Source: Brachypterus glaber (taxonomy: Eukaryota; Arthropoda; Insecta; Coleoptera; Kateretidae). From it: DNA of 64,000 nucleotides. The notes under the pieces were generated by a model that saw only the letters and a program-made list of their open reading frames with translations, was not told the DNA's origin and did no database searches. The position numbers and the translations under genes were made by a program. Below are positions 33,835 to 42,575 of this stretch, piece by piece. Location: NCBI GenBank assembly GCA_958510825.1, contig OY294048.1, positions 35,553,026 through 35,617,025 on the forward strand, in the 5' to 3' direction. Position 1 is the stretch's first letter; each line of letters starts with the position of its first letter.

Positions 33835-36639
33835 ATGACAATAAGTTATAATATAAAAATTGGACACCTTAATGCAGGATCTCTTAATACAGGCTTTGTG
33901 GATTTTCAGGCCACTCTTTTAGGCGAAAACTTGGATATTTGTGCAGTCACCGAGACTTGGCTTAAAAGCAATATTCCCTCATCTAACGTCAAAATAAATG
34001 GGTATAAATTTATTCGTAAAGACAGGCCCCAGGGTAGAGGAGGGGGTGTGGGATTTTACTTTAAATCAGATCTTAATTGTGAAATTTATGACTGTGACTT
34101 TGGTGAATGCGATATGGAATATTTATTTATAAGTTTAAAGTGTGCCCAGCGTAGCACTATAGTTGGAGTTATTTATCGCACTGAAAACAACCCTATTCCC
34201 AAATGTATTGAAACACTAGACTCATTATTACCTATTTTTGTAACAAACTTTGATTATTGCTTAATTTTGGGCGACATAAATATTAATCTTTTTGATTTAA
34301 ATAACCCGCTTAGCAAATGTTTCGATTCTCATAGTTTTTTTCAATTAATTGATAAACCAACTCGTATAAAAACCACTCGTAGAGGTACTTCTGCCACCTT
34401 GATTGATCCTATTTTTATAAATAATAATGAAATTGTCCTGGAATCGGATGTTGTAAATACAAACACCATTAGCGATCATAGTCTAACATATTGTAGTCTC
34501 CGAATACCTAGTTTCAATAAGAAAGTTAAATTTATTACCTTCCGCGATTTTAAATTATTTAATAATGACGATTTTACTCGTGATTTAAATGCTATTGCAT
34601 GGGATAACATGATTTATTTAGACAGCGTTAACGAAAAAGTGGACTACCTAACTAATAATATCTTAAGTCTTTTTGATGTACATGCCCCTAATAGGACTAT
34701 AAGAGTAACAAAGCCCCCCGCACCGTGGCTTACTTATCCCCTAAAGTTACTAATTAAAGAAAAACATATTGTACATACTGCTTACAAGCAAAACAAAACA
34801 TTGGCAAACTGGGAAGCCTATAAAAATATCAGAAATCTGTGTCTCTCTTGTATTCGACGTGAAAAAAAAGCGTATCTGGATTCTTTAAACTCAAATAATG
34901 ACACTAAAAATCTCTGGAAAAGCTTAAGTAACATGAACGTTAATATTAGGCCTCAGAATGAGATTCCATCCAACCTCTCCGACGTTAACAAAATGAATGA
35001 CTACTTTTTATCTGTTTACGAGACCAATGATCTTTCAAAAAAGCGAATTCAATTTTACAATAGTAAAGTATTTAACAGAAATTACAGTTTTTCCTTTAAG
35101 ATAGTAGAACCTTCCGTTGTTTTAAATGCTATAAATAGTTTAAAGTCCAATGCAGCTGGAATCGACACCATAACACTAAAAATGCTTAAACTAACATTGC
35201 CAGTAACACTTAATTACATTACTCACATAATAAATCTATGTCTTGAAAATGGTTTTTTCCCAGCAGCTTGGAAAAAGGCTTTAGTTGTACCTCTCGCCAA
35301 AACTAAAAATCCTACCTCGTATAGCGACCTACGTCCCATAAGTTTATTATCGGTTATATCTAAAGTGTTAGAAAAAATTGTACATAATCAGGTATCTGAC
35401 TATTTAACTGAATGTAATATTTTGCCTAAAAATCAATCTGGGTTCAGAAAACATCACAGTACTACATCTGCGCTGCTAAACCTTACTGACAATATCCTTA
35501 GAGCACTTGACAAGAAGTTGGTTGCCCTTTTATTAGCTATAGATTTCAGCAAAGCATTTGACAAGATAAACATAGATTTGTTATGTGCTAAACTAAGATA
35601 TTATGGGTTTGATGAGATAGCTATTAGATTTTTTCTCCTTTATTTAAAAAATCGGTCGCAACAAGTTCGTACGAAAGACGGTAGTTCTTTAGAGAAAGAC
35701 ATAGTTTCAGGCATACCTCAGGGGTCTATATTGGGGCCTTTATTGTTCCTGATTTACACGTCAGATTTGCCTTTAGTTCTAAAGTACTTTTTGCTCGAAT
35801 CTTATGCCGATGATGCAGGTTTACTTTTAATATTTGATCCCAGCGAAATCGACGAAGCTAGAGCTAAAATAAGCATTGATCTTAAGTCTCTTTATAAATT
35901 TTGTATTGAACATAATCTCTTAATAAATAGCAAAAAATCTACGGCTATGATGTTTTGTCAAGAAAATAAACGGCATTATTTAAAACTCAATATTCCCATA
36001 ATTATAGGGACAGAGACTATTTTATATTCTTCTGAAATGAAATACCTTGGTATTTTTTTGGACGATAAACTTAGATTTGAGAATCACGTTAAATATATTT
36101 TAAAAAGGACTTATATTAAATTAAAAGTATTGTATACAAATAAATGTCTATTAAATCATAATTTACGCAAAAAATTATGCCAATCACTTATTTTTCCTAT
36201 TTTTAATTATTGTAACATAGTATATTTTCCTTGTTTAGATTTATCCAATAAAACCAGATTACAAAAAATTCAAAATACATGTGTCCGCTATGTCACCGAT
36301 ACCAGAAAATACGACCATATCTCACCAAAATACACAGAGCTTAAATGGCTACGAATTGATAAGATTGTACAGCTTTATTATAGTACATTTTTGCACAAGC
36401 TACTATCTACATCAATGCCTGTTTACTTACGCGAAAAATTAGTTTTTAGAAATGACATACATGATCGCAATCTGCGCGTAATAAAATTACTGACAATGCC
36501 TAGATATTCCACAGACTTGTTTAAGAGATCCTTTTCCTTTAACTCCGTTTTTATTTATAATAAGATAGACAAAAATGTAGTTTCCTTTTCTTATAATAAG
36601 TTTAAGCATTCTATTAAGACCTCTTTATTTAATCTATAA
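33835..36639 (+). CDS. Non-LTR retrotransposon ORF2 (endonuclease-reverse transcriptase)
   Basis: The open frame runs from 33790 (949 aa). I prefer ATG 33835 (934 aa) because the first 15 codons come from a T-rich spacer and the endonuclease fold begins just after with IKIGHLNAGSL. Numbering from 33790: catalytic E55 in AVTETWLK, GDININ with D162, and SDHS at 228-231 mark an apurinic-type endonuclease that nicks target DNA. The RT domain follows with RPISLLSVISKVLEKIV, QSGFRKHHSTTSALLNL, AIDFSKAFDKI, SGIPQGSILGPLLF and the catalytic YADD at 672-675, then MKYLGIFLDDKL. It carries out target-primed reverse transcription. No RNase H domain is recognisable; the C-terminus (KWLRIDKIVQLYYSTFLHKL) is of the CR1/Jockey type. 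No stop or frameshift interrupts it, so the copy may be young and competent. Confidence 0.93.
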   Translation: MTISYNIKIGHLNAGSLNTGFVDFQATLLGENLDICAVTETWLKSNIPSSNVKINGYKFIRKDRPQGRGGGVGFYFKSDLNCEIYDCDFGECDMEYLFISLKCAQRSTIVGVIYRTENNPIPKCIETLDSLLPIFVTNFDYCLILGDININLFDLNNPLSKCFDSHSFFQLIDKPTRIKTTRRGTSATLIDPIFINNNEIVLESDVVNTNTISDHSLTYCSLRIPSFNKKVKFITFRDFKLFNNDDFTRDLNAIAWDNMIYLDSVNEKVDYLTNNILSLFDVHAPNRTIRVTKPPAPWLTYPLKLLIKEKHIVHTAYKQNKTLANWEAYKNIRNLCLSCIRREKKAYLDSLNSNNDTKNLWKSLSNMNVNIRPQNEIPSNLSDVNKMNDYFLSVYETNDLSKKRIQFYNSKVFNRNYSFSFKIVEPSVVLNAINSLKSNAAGIDTITLKMLKLTLPVTLNYITHIINLCLENGFFPAAWKKALVVPLAKTKNPTSYSDLRPISLLSVISKVLEKIVHNQVSDYLTECNILPKNQSGFRKHHSTTSALLNLTDNILRALDKKLVALLLAIDFSKAFDKINIDLLCAKLRYYGFDEIAIRFFLLYLKNRSQQVRTKDGSSLEKDIVSGIPQGSILGPLLFLIYTSDLPLVLKYFLLESYADDAGLLLIFDPSEIDEARAKISIDLKSLYKFCIEHNLLINSKKSTAMMFCQENKRHYLKLNIPIIIGTETILYSSEMKYLGIFLDDKLRFENHVKYILKRTYIKLKVLYTNKCLLNHNLRKKLCQSLIFPIFNYCNIVYFPCLDLSNKTRLQKIQNTCVRYVTDTRKYDHISPKYTELKWLRIDKIVQLYYSTFLHKLLSTSMPVYLREKLVFRNDIHDRNLRVIKLLTMPRYSTDLFKRSFSFNSVFIYNKIDKNVVSFSYNKFKHSIKTSLFNL

Positions 36640-36911
36640 TTACTACAGGCTCCTTCTTGTCAAACTTATCATCTTTATTTTAATCTATAATTATTATTAC
36701 CTATTATTAGTTACTTCTTGTTAAATTTATTTGTTTTCTTTTTCTTTTTTTGTTTTTTTTTATAATTTGTTATAATTTAGGTTGTAGCTTAAATAGGTTA
36801 AGTGTAAGAATAGCCTTGGCTAAACTTCGCCTATTTTAGGTTTACATATTATCCAACAACGTTATATTTTACAGAATTATTATTTATTTGAATTATGTAT
36901 TTGTTTTCAAT

Positions 36912-36960
36912 GGATAAATAAAGACGATTTATTATTATTATTATTATATTATTATTATTA
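36912..36960 (+). repeat. (TTA)n tail of the non-LTR retrotransposon
   Basis: AAATAAAGACGATTTATTA leads into about 12 TTA units with one TATATTA interruption. It marks the 3' end of the retrotransposon; the next element begins at about 36965. Confidence 0.85.
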
Positions 36961-36964
36961 AATA

Positions 36965-37866
36965 CCTCTCGTATCGCAACTACGATGCGATTATCGTCTC
37001 GCACAAACGATAACGAGAGGCCTCTCGTTATCGCCTACCTCTCGCGTTAACGATACTTATCGTTCCACCGTAAAAGTTGAATATTTCAGCCATCTAATAT
37101 TAGTTAAATGAATTTGACTCAAATGTCACATTTAAGAAGAATATGTCAAAAATTACTAAAATGCATATATCTTCGTAAAAGGATATTTTGCTGCATATAT
37201 TTGACCATTATAAAAGGCTTTTATCCTTTTAAATAGTAACGCAGGTAGTAATTGTTTCAACATTGTCCTATTTTTATAGCAGATATAAAAATATGAACTC
37301 GTGGCAGTTGCACTGTCCAAAGTCCAAACGAGAAAGTAAAAATGGGAAAGCAAAATATATAAAGACTATTAAAATTGATTTTTAGCCCTCAAATCCTACT
37401 AACAGCAGTGCTGGCCTTTTTACCTTCTTTTAAATTACCCCTCGTATTAGTCAGATACTACCATACTTACTATAAGCCTAGTTAGGTACTTAGTGCAACT
37501 GCCAGGAGTTCATATTTTTATATCTGCTATAAAAATAGGATAATGTTGAAGCAATTTCTGCCTGCGATATGATTTTAAAATATAAAAGCCTTTTATAATG
37601 GGCTAATGTATGCTGCATAATGCATATTAAAGAATATATTTGCATTTTAAAAATCATTAAATTTAAAAATTAAATAATGACGTTTGCGTCAAATATTTTT
37701 ATCTGATTTTAGGTGGCTTCAACATTCGACTGTCTCTGACTGTACGAGATTTACCGCTCTCGCTTCGGTCTCGTTACGGGCGAGAGGCCTCTCGTTATCG
37801 TTACAACGATAAGATATTTTTCCACCTCTCGCTATCGTTCTGTTCAACGATAACGAGACGATACAC
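36965..37866. mobile_element. Large hairpin element, about 900 bp
   Basis: Terminal regions are rich in CTCTCG, GATTATCGTCTCG and ACGATAACGAGAGG in both orientations. Inside, TTGACCATTATAAAAGGCTT, CAACATTGTCCTATTTTTAT and GATATAAAAATATGAACTC pair with the right arm at about 37505-37610 in the same order. It directly follows the retrotransposon tail. No coding sequence. Ends are approximate. Confidence 0.65.
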
Positions 37867-37880
37867 TAGGTGTATTAAAC

Positions 37881-38092
37881 ACAGAAAATAATGTTTTAAA
37901 TCAAGAATATGATGATTTGTATATAACGAAGAGAATATATTCTTCTTTTATGCATACCATATTCTTAGCCTTTCATATTTGAGAATACTCATTTTATATT
38001 TAAAGCACAATTTTGCTTTAAAGGAGAACATATTCTCTTCGTTATATCCAAATCACACATTCTTGATTTAAGACAATATTTTTTTCTGTTTA
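37881..38092. repeat. 212 bp hairpin MITE
   Basis: Left arm TTTTAAATCAAGAATATGAT and TATAACGAAGAGAATATATTC pairs with GAACATATTCTCTTCGTTAT and ATTCTTGATTTAA on the right. Inner words AAAGCACAATTTTGCTTT also fold. Confidence 0.75.
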
Positions 38093-38209
38093 AACAAGTT
38101 TTATAAAATTTTGACAATTAAACAGAGCCGCGAAGAAAAAATCTGGGCCCTAGATAAAAATGTCCGTGGTCGCATGGATTTGAAAGAAAATATTACCTAA
38201 CAGAAGTGT

Positions 38210-38312
38210 TACACTGTAAAAAAAAATGTAAATACACATGAGTCTGCATGTAAATGTGCTTAAATTCAGATACACTTAAAATATACTAGATTTTACATGT
38301 AATTTTACAGTC
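38210..38312. repeat. Short TACACTGTAAAA element
   Basis: TACACTGTAAAAA at the left, ATTTTACAG at the right, with TTACAT-like words inside (TGCATGTAAATGTG, TTTTACATGTAA). It is the smallest member of the family at 7010-7366 and 57622-58531. Confidence 0.5.
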
Positions 38313-38894
38313 TGATGAGAAATATGCATGTCAAATTTAAAATTACGTGCGAATCGTGGGTAATTTTGTTTATTGTTTATTGTTTATAAATTATCTCAGG
38401 TCTCCCCTAGCAACCTGAGATAATATTTTTACCAAAATCGAACAGAAACGGACAAGAAGGGTGGGGGGTCAAGCCATTTTCGGACGTCCACTTTTCCAAA
38501 TTCAATAATGATAAAAAAAAAGTGAAAATCTGAAAAAAAGGGGGTACCATACTGCGTTTTGGACGTCCTTTAGAGGGGGGCGTCTGGAAATCGGACAAAA
38601 TCGAACAAGCAGGGGGGGGGGTTCTGAAATTCCATAAATTTTCGCGGACGTCTTTTATGGACGGCCCCTCAGGGACAAAAACACTATTTTTATCTTTAAA
38701 GTCTAATTTTAATTTGAAAACGACGCCACGCGGTAAAATAAATCTTGATTTTAAACTGTCAAACTTACAATTGTTTTTTTCGTACCGTAGCCGCCTACTG
38801 TTTCAGCGGCCATAATGAAATAAAACATTCTGTGTACATAAAAAATCATTATTAAATATCGTATTTTCTTATGATTACAAATATATTGGATAAA

Positions 38895-39009
38895 ATTTTG
38901 TATGGCACACTTGGGTAATTAGATATTGTCCACTCAGGAATATTGACCCACCAAAAAGTCAAACATTCTCTCGTGGACAATATTTTACTTTACCCACTAG
39001 TACCATAAA
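38895..39009 (-). repeat. Dispersed repeat B, diverged copy (main part), split by insertion
   Basis: On the minus strand the order TTTATGGTACTAGTGGGTAA, AATATTGTCC, CCATACAAAATTTTATCCAA matches the terminal module of repeat B at 49101-49435 and 59815-60151. The remaining terminal bases continue at 39565-39578 on the far side of the 555 bp insertion. Confidence 0.75.
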
Positions 39010-39051
39010 TGGCTATATTCCTTTTGCGAGTAAAGTCTAAAAACGTTTTCT

Positions 39052-39140
39052 TAATCAGCGTGCAGAGTTGACTCTTGGTACTGAAGAGGGCCAGCAGCCC
39101 GAAACTGTCAGTCTACCAATATCTCTCTGTACGATGATTA
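39052..39140 (+). ncRNA. Type I hammerhead ribozyme, copy 1
   Basis: All invariant core positions are present: CTGAAGA (39081-39087), GAAA (39101-39104) and the GTC cleavage triplet (39111-39113). Stem II is GGGC/GCCC with a CAGCA loop. Stem III is ACT/AGT closed by a GTC triloop. Stem I starts TTGGTA/TACCAA, then an internal loop TTGACTC/TATCT, then CGTGCAGAG/CTCTGTACG with one G-U pair, a G-A mismatch, and TAATCA/TGATTA. An internal loop in stem I next to a small loop II is the usual arrangement for tertiary docking. Self-cleavage is predicted between 39113 and 39114. Confidence 0.88.
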
Positions 39141-39405
39141 GAAAATAGATTGATGGAATAATAAATTAATATTTTTATAATTTTGTTTAAAATTAAAAAT
39201 TTCTGTCCTTACTAATTTTACGTCTAACCACCCGTTAGTGGTACTATGTGCTTGAGACACACAAGTCTTCAACTTGCTACCATTCAAAGTCTCCAGATAA
39301 GGAGAGGTATGAGTAGTTGTCTACATCTAGAAATAGATGGCGCACAAGTCTACATCAATCTAATGGCTATATTCCTTTTGCGAGTAAAGTCTAAAAACGT
39401 TTTCT

Positions 39406-39494
39406 TAATCAGCGTGCAGAGTTGACTCTTGGTACTGAAGAGGGCCAGCAGCCCGAAACTGTCAGTCTACCAATATCTCTCTGTACGATGATTA
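39406..39494 (+). ncRNA. Type I hammerhead ribozyme, copy 2
   Basis: Identical to copy 1, offset by 354 bases: CTGAAGA 39435-39441, GAAA 39455-39458, cleavage predicted between 39467 and 39468. Cutting a plus-strand transcript at both sites would release a 354-nt monomer (39114-39467) whose ends could be joined into a circle. Very short stem III, as here, is typical of type I hammerheads that work best as tandem dimers. Confidence 0.88.
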
Positions 39495-39603
39495 GAAAAT
39501 AGATTGATGGAATAATAAATTAATATTTTTATAATTTTGTTTAAAATTAAAAATTTCTGTCCTTCATAAATAACTATTATTATAAAACTGTTTAAATCTT
39601 TAC

Positions 39604-39780
39604 CTGGTATAGATTTTCCTAATTCCAAATATTCTAGTACTGACGGACTCAGAAATCCTGGTGGTACGTAATTTGCACTAAGGGGATTATTTCTCTCATC
39701 AAAATCTGTTTCTACGTCATTTTCTGGTTCTGGAGGTGGGGCTCTGGGCCTTTTTGATCTTGACTTTTGTTCAAATCCAT
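39604..39780 (-). CDS. CPAP1-type cuticular protein, N-terminal mature exon
   Basis: A 177 bp exon between acceptor TTTGTTTCAG (AG at 39782-39781) and donor GTAAAG (39603-39598). It is open only in the frame that enters after two bases (AT) and leaves with one base (G), giving 58 codons. The peptide has a basic start (GFEQKSRSKRPRAPPPEPE), an acidic stretch, and NYVPPGFLSPSVLEYLELGK followed by SIPG. Joining it to exon 31811-32045 reads SIPG-RPGTDYP with the glycine split G|GT, which confirms the junction. This low-complexity region precedes the chitin-binding domain in secreted CPAP1 proteins. The preceding exon must supply one base of an aspartate or similar codon plus the signal peptide, and I did not find it. 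The donor is 39 bp from the hammerhead element. Confidence 0.85.
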
Positions 39781-39986
39781 CTGAAACAAATATTTATAGA
39801 TTAACATTTTAGCATTATGGATGACCGGGGCTAGTTGTCGTAGGGGTAACTTGTCGAAGTCTCAAAATAGTTTTCTGCACCAAACCGAGATTAACCTCTG
39901 TCTGCCATTTATCATTTGTAAACTAAAAAGAAATAAGTTAAAAGAGCAGCAAGATAATCCAAAAAATGTAAAAATTAAAGCGTTTA

Positions 39987-40646
39987 TAAAAAACATCAAA
40001 ATACACGGTCTTTTCCTTATGAAATGTAAAATAGTAGAGTTTTATTGTCTTATATGCAGCATATCCACAGAAATCTAACTGAATTAGCAAACTTTCAAGT
40101 TTGCCTTGATTTGTTGCCCATTAAACAGCTAATAAATTATTAGCTGTTTAATGGGTTGCCTATTAGTAATAATATATTGTAATAAATATAAAACCAAGAA
40201 AACTAAAGGTAAATAAAAATCATATTTCCTGTTTGACATACATAAGGTAGGTAAGTTCGTTGGTTCCTGCACTTTTGCACTTTACAGTTGAACACATTCT
40301 TTGTCATGTTTAAAAATTAAGGGCCAAATTCAGTACTTATTTGGTTGGATGAAAAGTGTACGTCAGAAAGTTCAGTCCCAACGAACAAAACTATATATAA
40401 ATTTGTATACTATTTTCTGCTTTTCTTTTCTCACAAATTCTCGAAATAAATAATAAAAATTAGAAAATATTAAATTAAGAATCTTCATATTTTTTCGGGA
40501 TCGTAGGAAAAATAGTGTACATAACTCGTTGGAAAGTGTATTTCCTACACTCGTGGGGTTTCCTCACTCGCTTGATTGCTCGTTCGTAAACCTTCCCACT
40601 CGCGTGAAAAATGTCACTTTCCACGCTAGTTATGTAATATACTATT
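39987..40646 (-). repeat. Dispersed repeat G, copy 2
   Basis: Reverse-complement match to 25625-26125. The terminus includes ACTCGTTGGAAAGTGTATTT, CACTCGCGTGAAAAATGTC and TATGTAATATACTATT. It carries an extra segment at 40254-40387 that is absent from the other copy. Confidence 0.75.
40254..40387. repeat. Small inverted-repeat insertion in repeat G
   Basis: Bounded by GTTCGTTGG and CCAACGAAC. It interrupts sequence that is continuous in the 25625-26125 copy (AGGTAGGT next to a TATATAAATTTGTAT block), so it inserted after that copy was made. About 134 bp, no ORF. Confidence 0.6.
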
Positions 40647-40769
40647 CAACTTCATCTGTCAAAATCGGCAGCATAAAAAACAATTGGAAGGAAGCTCTAT
40701 TTAGGTGCCGCCAGGAAAACGCCGTAGCATGTCGAAGCTCTGAGAACGCTCCTTTAGGTATTTAAAAAG

Positions 40770-41780
40770 CTTTTTACAACAAAGGCAAGAATTTTAATAG
40801 TGTATTCTCAAACGCATTAATTACTTATTTTATGTAGATAATTGGTAATAATTATATTTTATATGTAATTTACATTTATTGATTAATAATTTAATTTATA
40901 TTCATTGATTCGTTTGTTAATTTATATCTAGCTATATTAAAATTTACATTTGTATGGATCCAGCTATAAATAATCATTGAAAATTTATTCCTATTTTTAA
41001 TAAAATTTTAATTGAAATTATTCTAAATTTATTATTTTATAAAAGTTGATTTAATATTTGTGATTGTATTTGTCCTGAACAAGGCATTGCTTAACTAAAA
41101 AATTATCTGTAGGATACAATTTTATCCCTACCTATTAAGGTTTTGTATATTTGGTACCCCTCGCAACTTTAATTATTGAATAAAAGTTGTTACAGGGGCG
41201 TTGCGAGGATTTTGTCGTGGGGGGGTGTGAAGAAACTTTGCCGACTGAAGATTTATTCCCTGCCAAAAATTTTGTTAAAAACAAAGCTCATCGCCCCAAA
41301 AAAAAATTGTTTTACCCCCAAAAATTTTTAATCTTTTTTACCTCCACCATCAATGTTGATAACTAAAAAAAAAATAAAATTACCCCCATTTTTTTACATC
41401 GACATACTAATATTCCCTTGACACAAACTTAAACAACAATAAATGACAACATTTATACCACATCTACATTTTGCCGACTGACCTGACATTTTGCCGACTC
41501 TGCTGAAATTGCCGACTCGGCCGTTTCGTGCGGGGGTTTGGTTTTTGTGAAAACCACAAGTAAAAATTATAATAATTATAATTACCATTAACAATGGCCA
41601 TTGGCTCAAGCGAATTAAAATTATATATTAATAGTTTATTTACCACAAATATATTTAGAGAACTGAGTTTATTTCTGGATATTAAACTGTAATATTGTCC
41701 CCTGTTTTGTTATACTTTTTAATTTATAAATTATTTTTGCCACAATATATTTTAGATTTAAAATAATTATTTTATTTTAA
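40770..41780. other. AT-rich stretch with degraded repeats, no gene
   Basis: 41194-41222 has ACAGGGGCGTTGCGAGGATT followed by a G-run, resembling a hAT-type terminus, but I found no matching right end. Repeated TGCCGACT words occur between 41239 and 41520. No coding sequence. Confidence 0.35.
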
Positions 41781-41785
41781 ATATA

Positions 41786-42371
41786 CAGCCTGTTCCAGAA
41801 CTTGCGTACAGAAATTTGAGGGTATATTAAAAACCCTCTGGAAAATATGAAAAAAATGTAAAAAAAAACCATCTTCGTTCAATTCAAAAATAAGAACGCT
41901 TTAAGTGGACCAATACTGTTTCTGATATTAAATTACCTTTAAAAGTTGAATTTGTAGCTATGGAAGCAAATTTAATTATTGCAGGTACATATTCTGTAGG
42001 TTGACATGGTGATTAATGTGACATAAATATTTATTAATGTCAAAAAACCACCGCCGGATAGAGTGACCCTATAAAAATAGAATATTTGATAGCCTCTGTC
42101 GGTTTTATCAAAATAAAATAACCTAAAAAGATTCCAAAGTTGAAAGTCTTAAACAATGCATGCGTCAACAATTAAAATGCAACCATAGTTACAAATAAGG
42201 AGGGAAAACTAATTTGTAGGTAATTTAACATCAGCAACAGGATTGGTCAGATTAAATAGCTTCCTTTTTAATTAGTATCGAAGATGGATTTTTTTTGAAT
42301 TTTTTTTCATATTTTTCAGAGGGTTTTTAATATACACTCAAGTTTCTTTACGCGAGTTCTGGAACAGGCTC
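41786..42371. mobile_element. Tc1/mariner-like hairpin, CAGCCTGTTCCAGAAC
   Basis: CAGCCTGTTCCAGAACTTGC follows TA at 41784-41785; the right end carries GCGAGTTCTGGAACAGGCT. Arms continue through AAAAACCCTCTGGAAAATATG and its complement near 42300-42335, and ACCATCTTCG faces CGAAGATGG. Right-end fragments of related elements lie near 49785-49798 and 56120-56150. The exact right base is uncertain. Confidence 0.65.
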
Positions 42372-42575
42372 TATGTAGAAAACTGATTTCTAACGATAAT
42401 AAAGTAAAATCTGTAGCTTAAATTAATTTTATGGCTATTAAGTCAACACTTAATTTAAAAGCGCAGTGGACATATCCTTACAAAGATTATAATGAACAAT
42501 AAAATACGACTTTACTTTCTCCTAGGAGCGTTAAAATGCTACTAAACAGGAAGTATTCCGACTTAATACAGAGCA

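Larger units (their letters stand above)
32500..36960 (+). mobile_element. Full or near full-length non-LTR retrotransposon (CR1/Jockey-like)
   Basis: Two long intact ORFs in the ORF1-ORF2 order of two-ORF LINEs, separated by 135 bp, followed by a 3' UTR and a (TTA)n tail ending at 36960. The 5' edge is uncertain. A GC-richer stretch from about 32500 (GTGGACACCGGTGTGC, CTAGCAGTCGACTTGG) looks like a 5' UTR. No target duplication was identified. The simple-repeat rather than poly-A tail, three ORF1 zinc knuckles, AP endonuclease plus RT, and no obvious RNase H fit the CR1/Jockey group. It is antisense within a CPAP1 intron. Confidence 0.85.
39010..39564 (+). mobile_element. Retrozyme-like element with two hammerhead ribozymes
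   Basis: A 555 bp element made of 1.57 copies of a 354 bp unit: bases 39010-39210 are repeated identically at 39364-39564, separated by 153 bp. The duplicated part contains a complete type I hammerhead ribozyme (see the two ncRNA entries). The element is flanked by CATAAA on both sides (39004-39009 and 39565-39570; a following T is ambiguous). Repeat B copies elsewhere show the uninterrupted site. It has no ORF and no visible tRNA primer site or polypurine tract, so it is not an ordinary LTR or TRIM element. Hammerhead-bearing tandem units with target duplications are the known form of metazoan retrozymes, non-autonomous retroelements linked to circular RNA. The identical repeats suggest recent insertion. 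Confidence 0.82.
32046..39603 (-). other. CPAP1 intron (7,558 bp) filled with transposons
   Basis: Phase 1 intron between the N-terminal and chitin-binding exons. From high to low coordinates it holds the hammerhead element 39010-39564, a diverged copy of repeat B, hairpins 38210-38312, 37881-38092 and 36965-37866, and the non-LTR retrotransposon. The ribozymes and the retrotransposon are on the plus strand, antisense to the gene. Confidence 0.75.

Noticed and set aside
39010..39564. Reading the 201 bp direct repeats as LTRs of a TRIM element
   Set aside because: No TG...CA ends on the repeat, no primer-binding site after the first copy and no polypurine tract before the second. The hammerheads and 354 bp periodicity explain the structure better.
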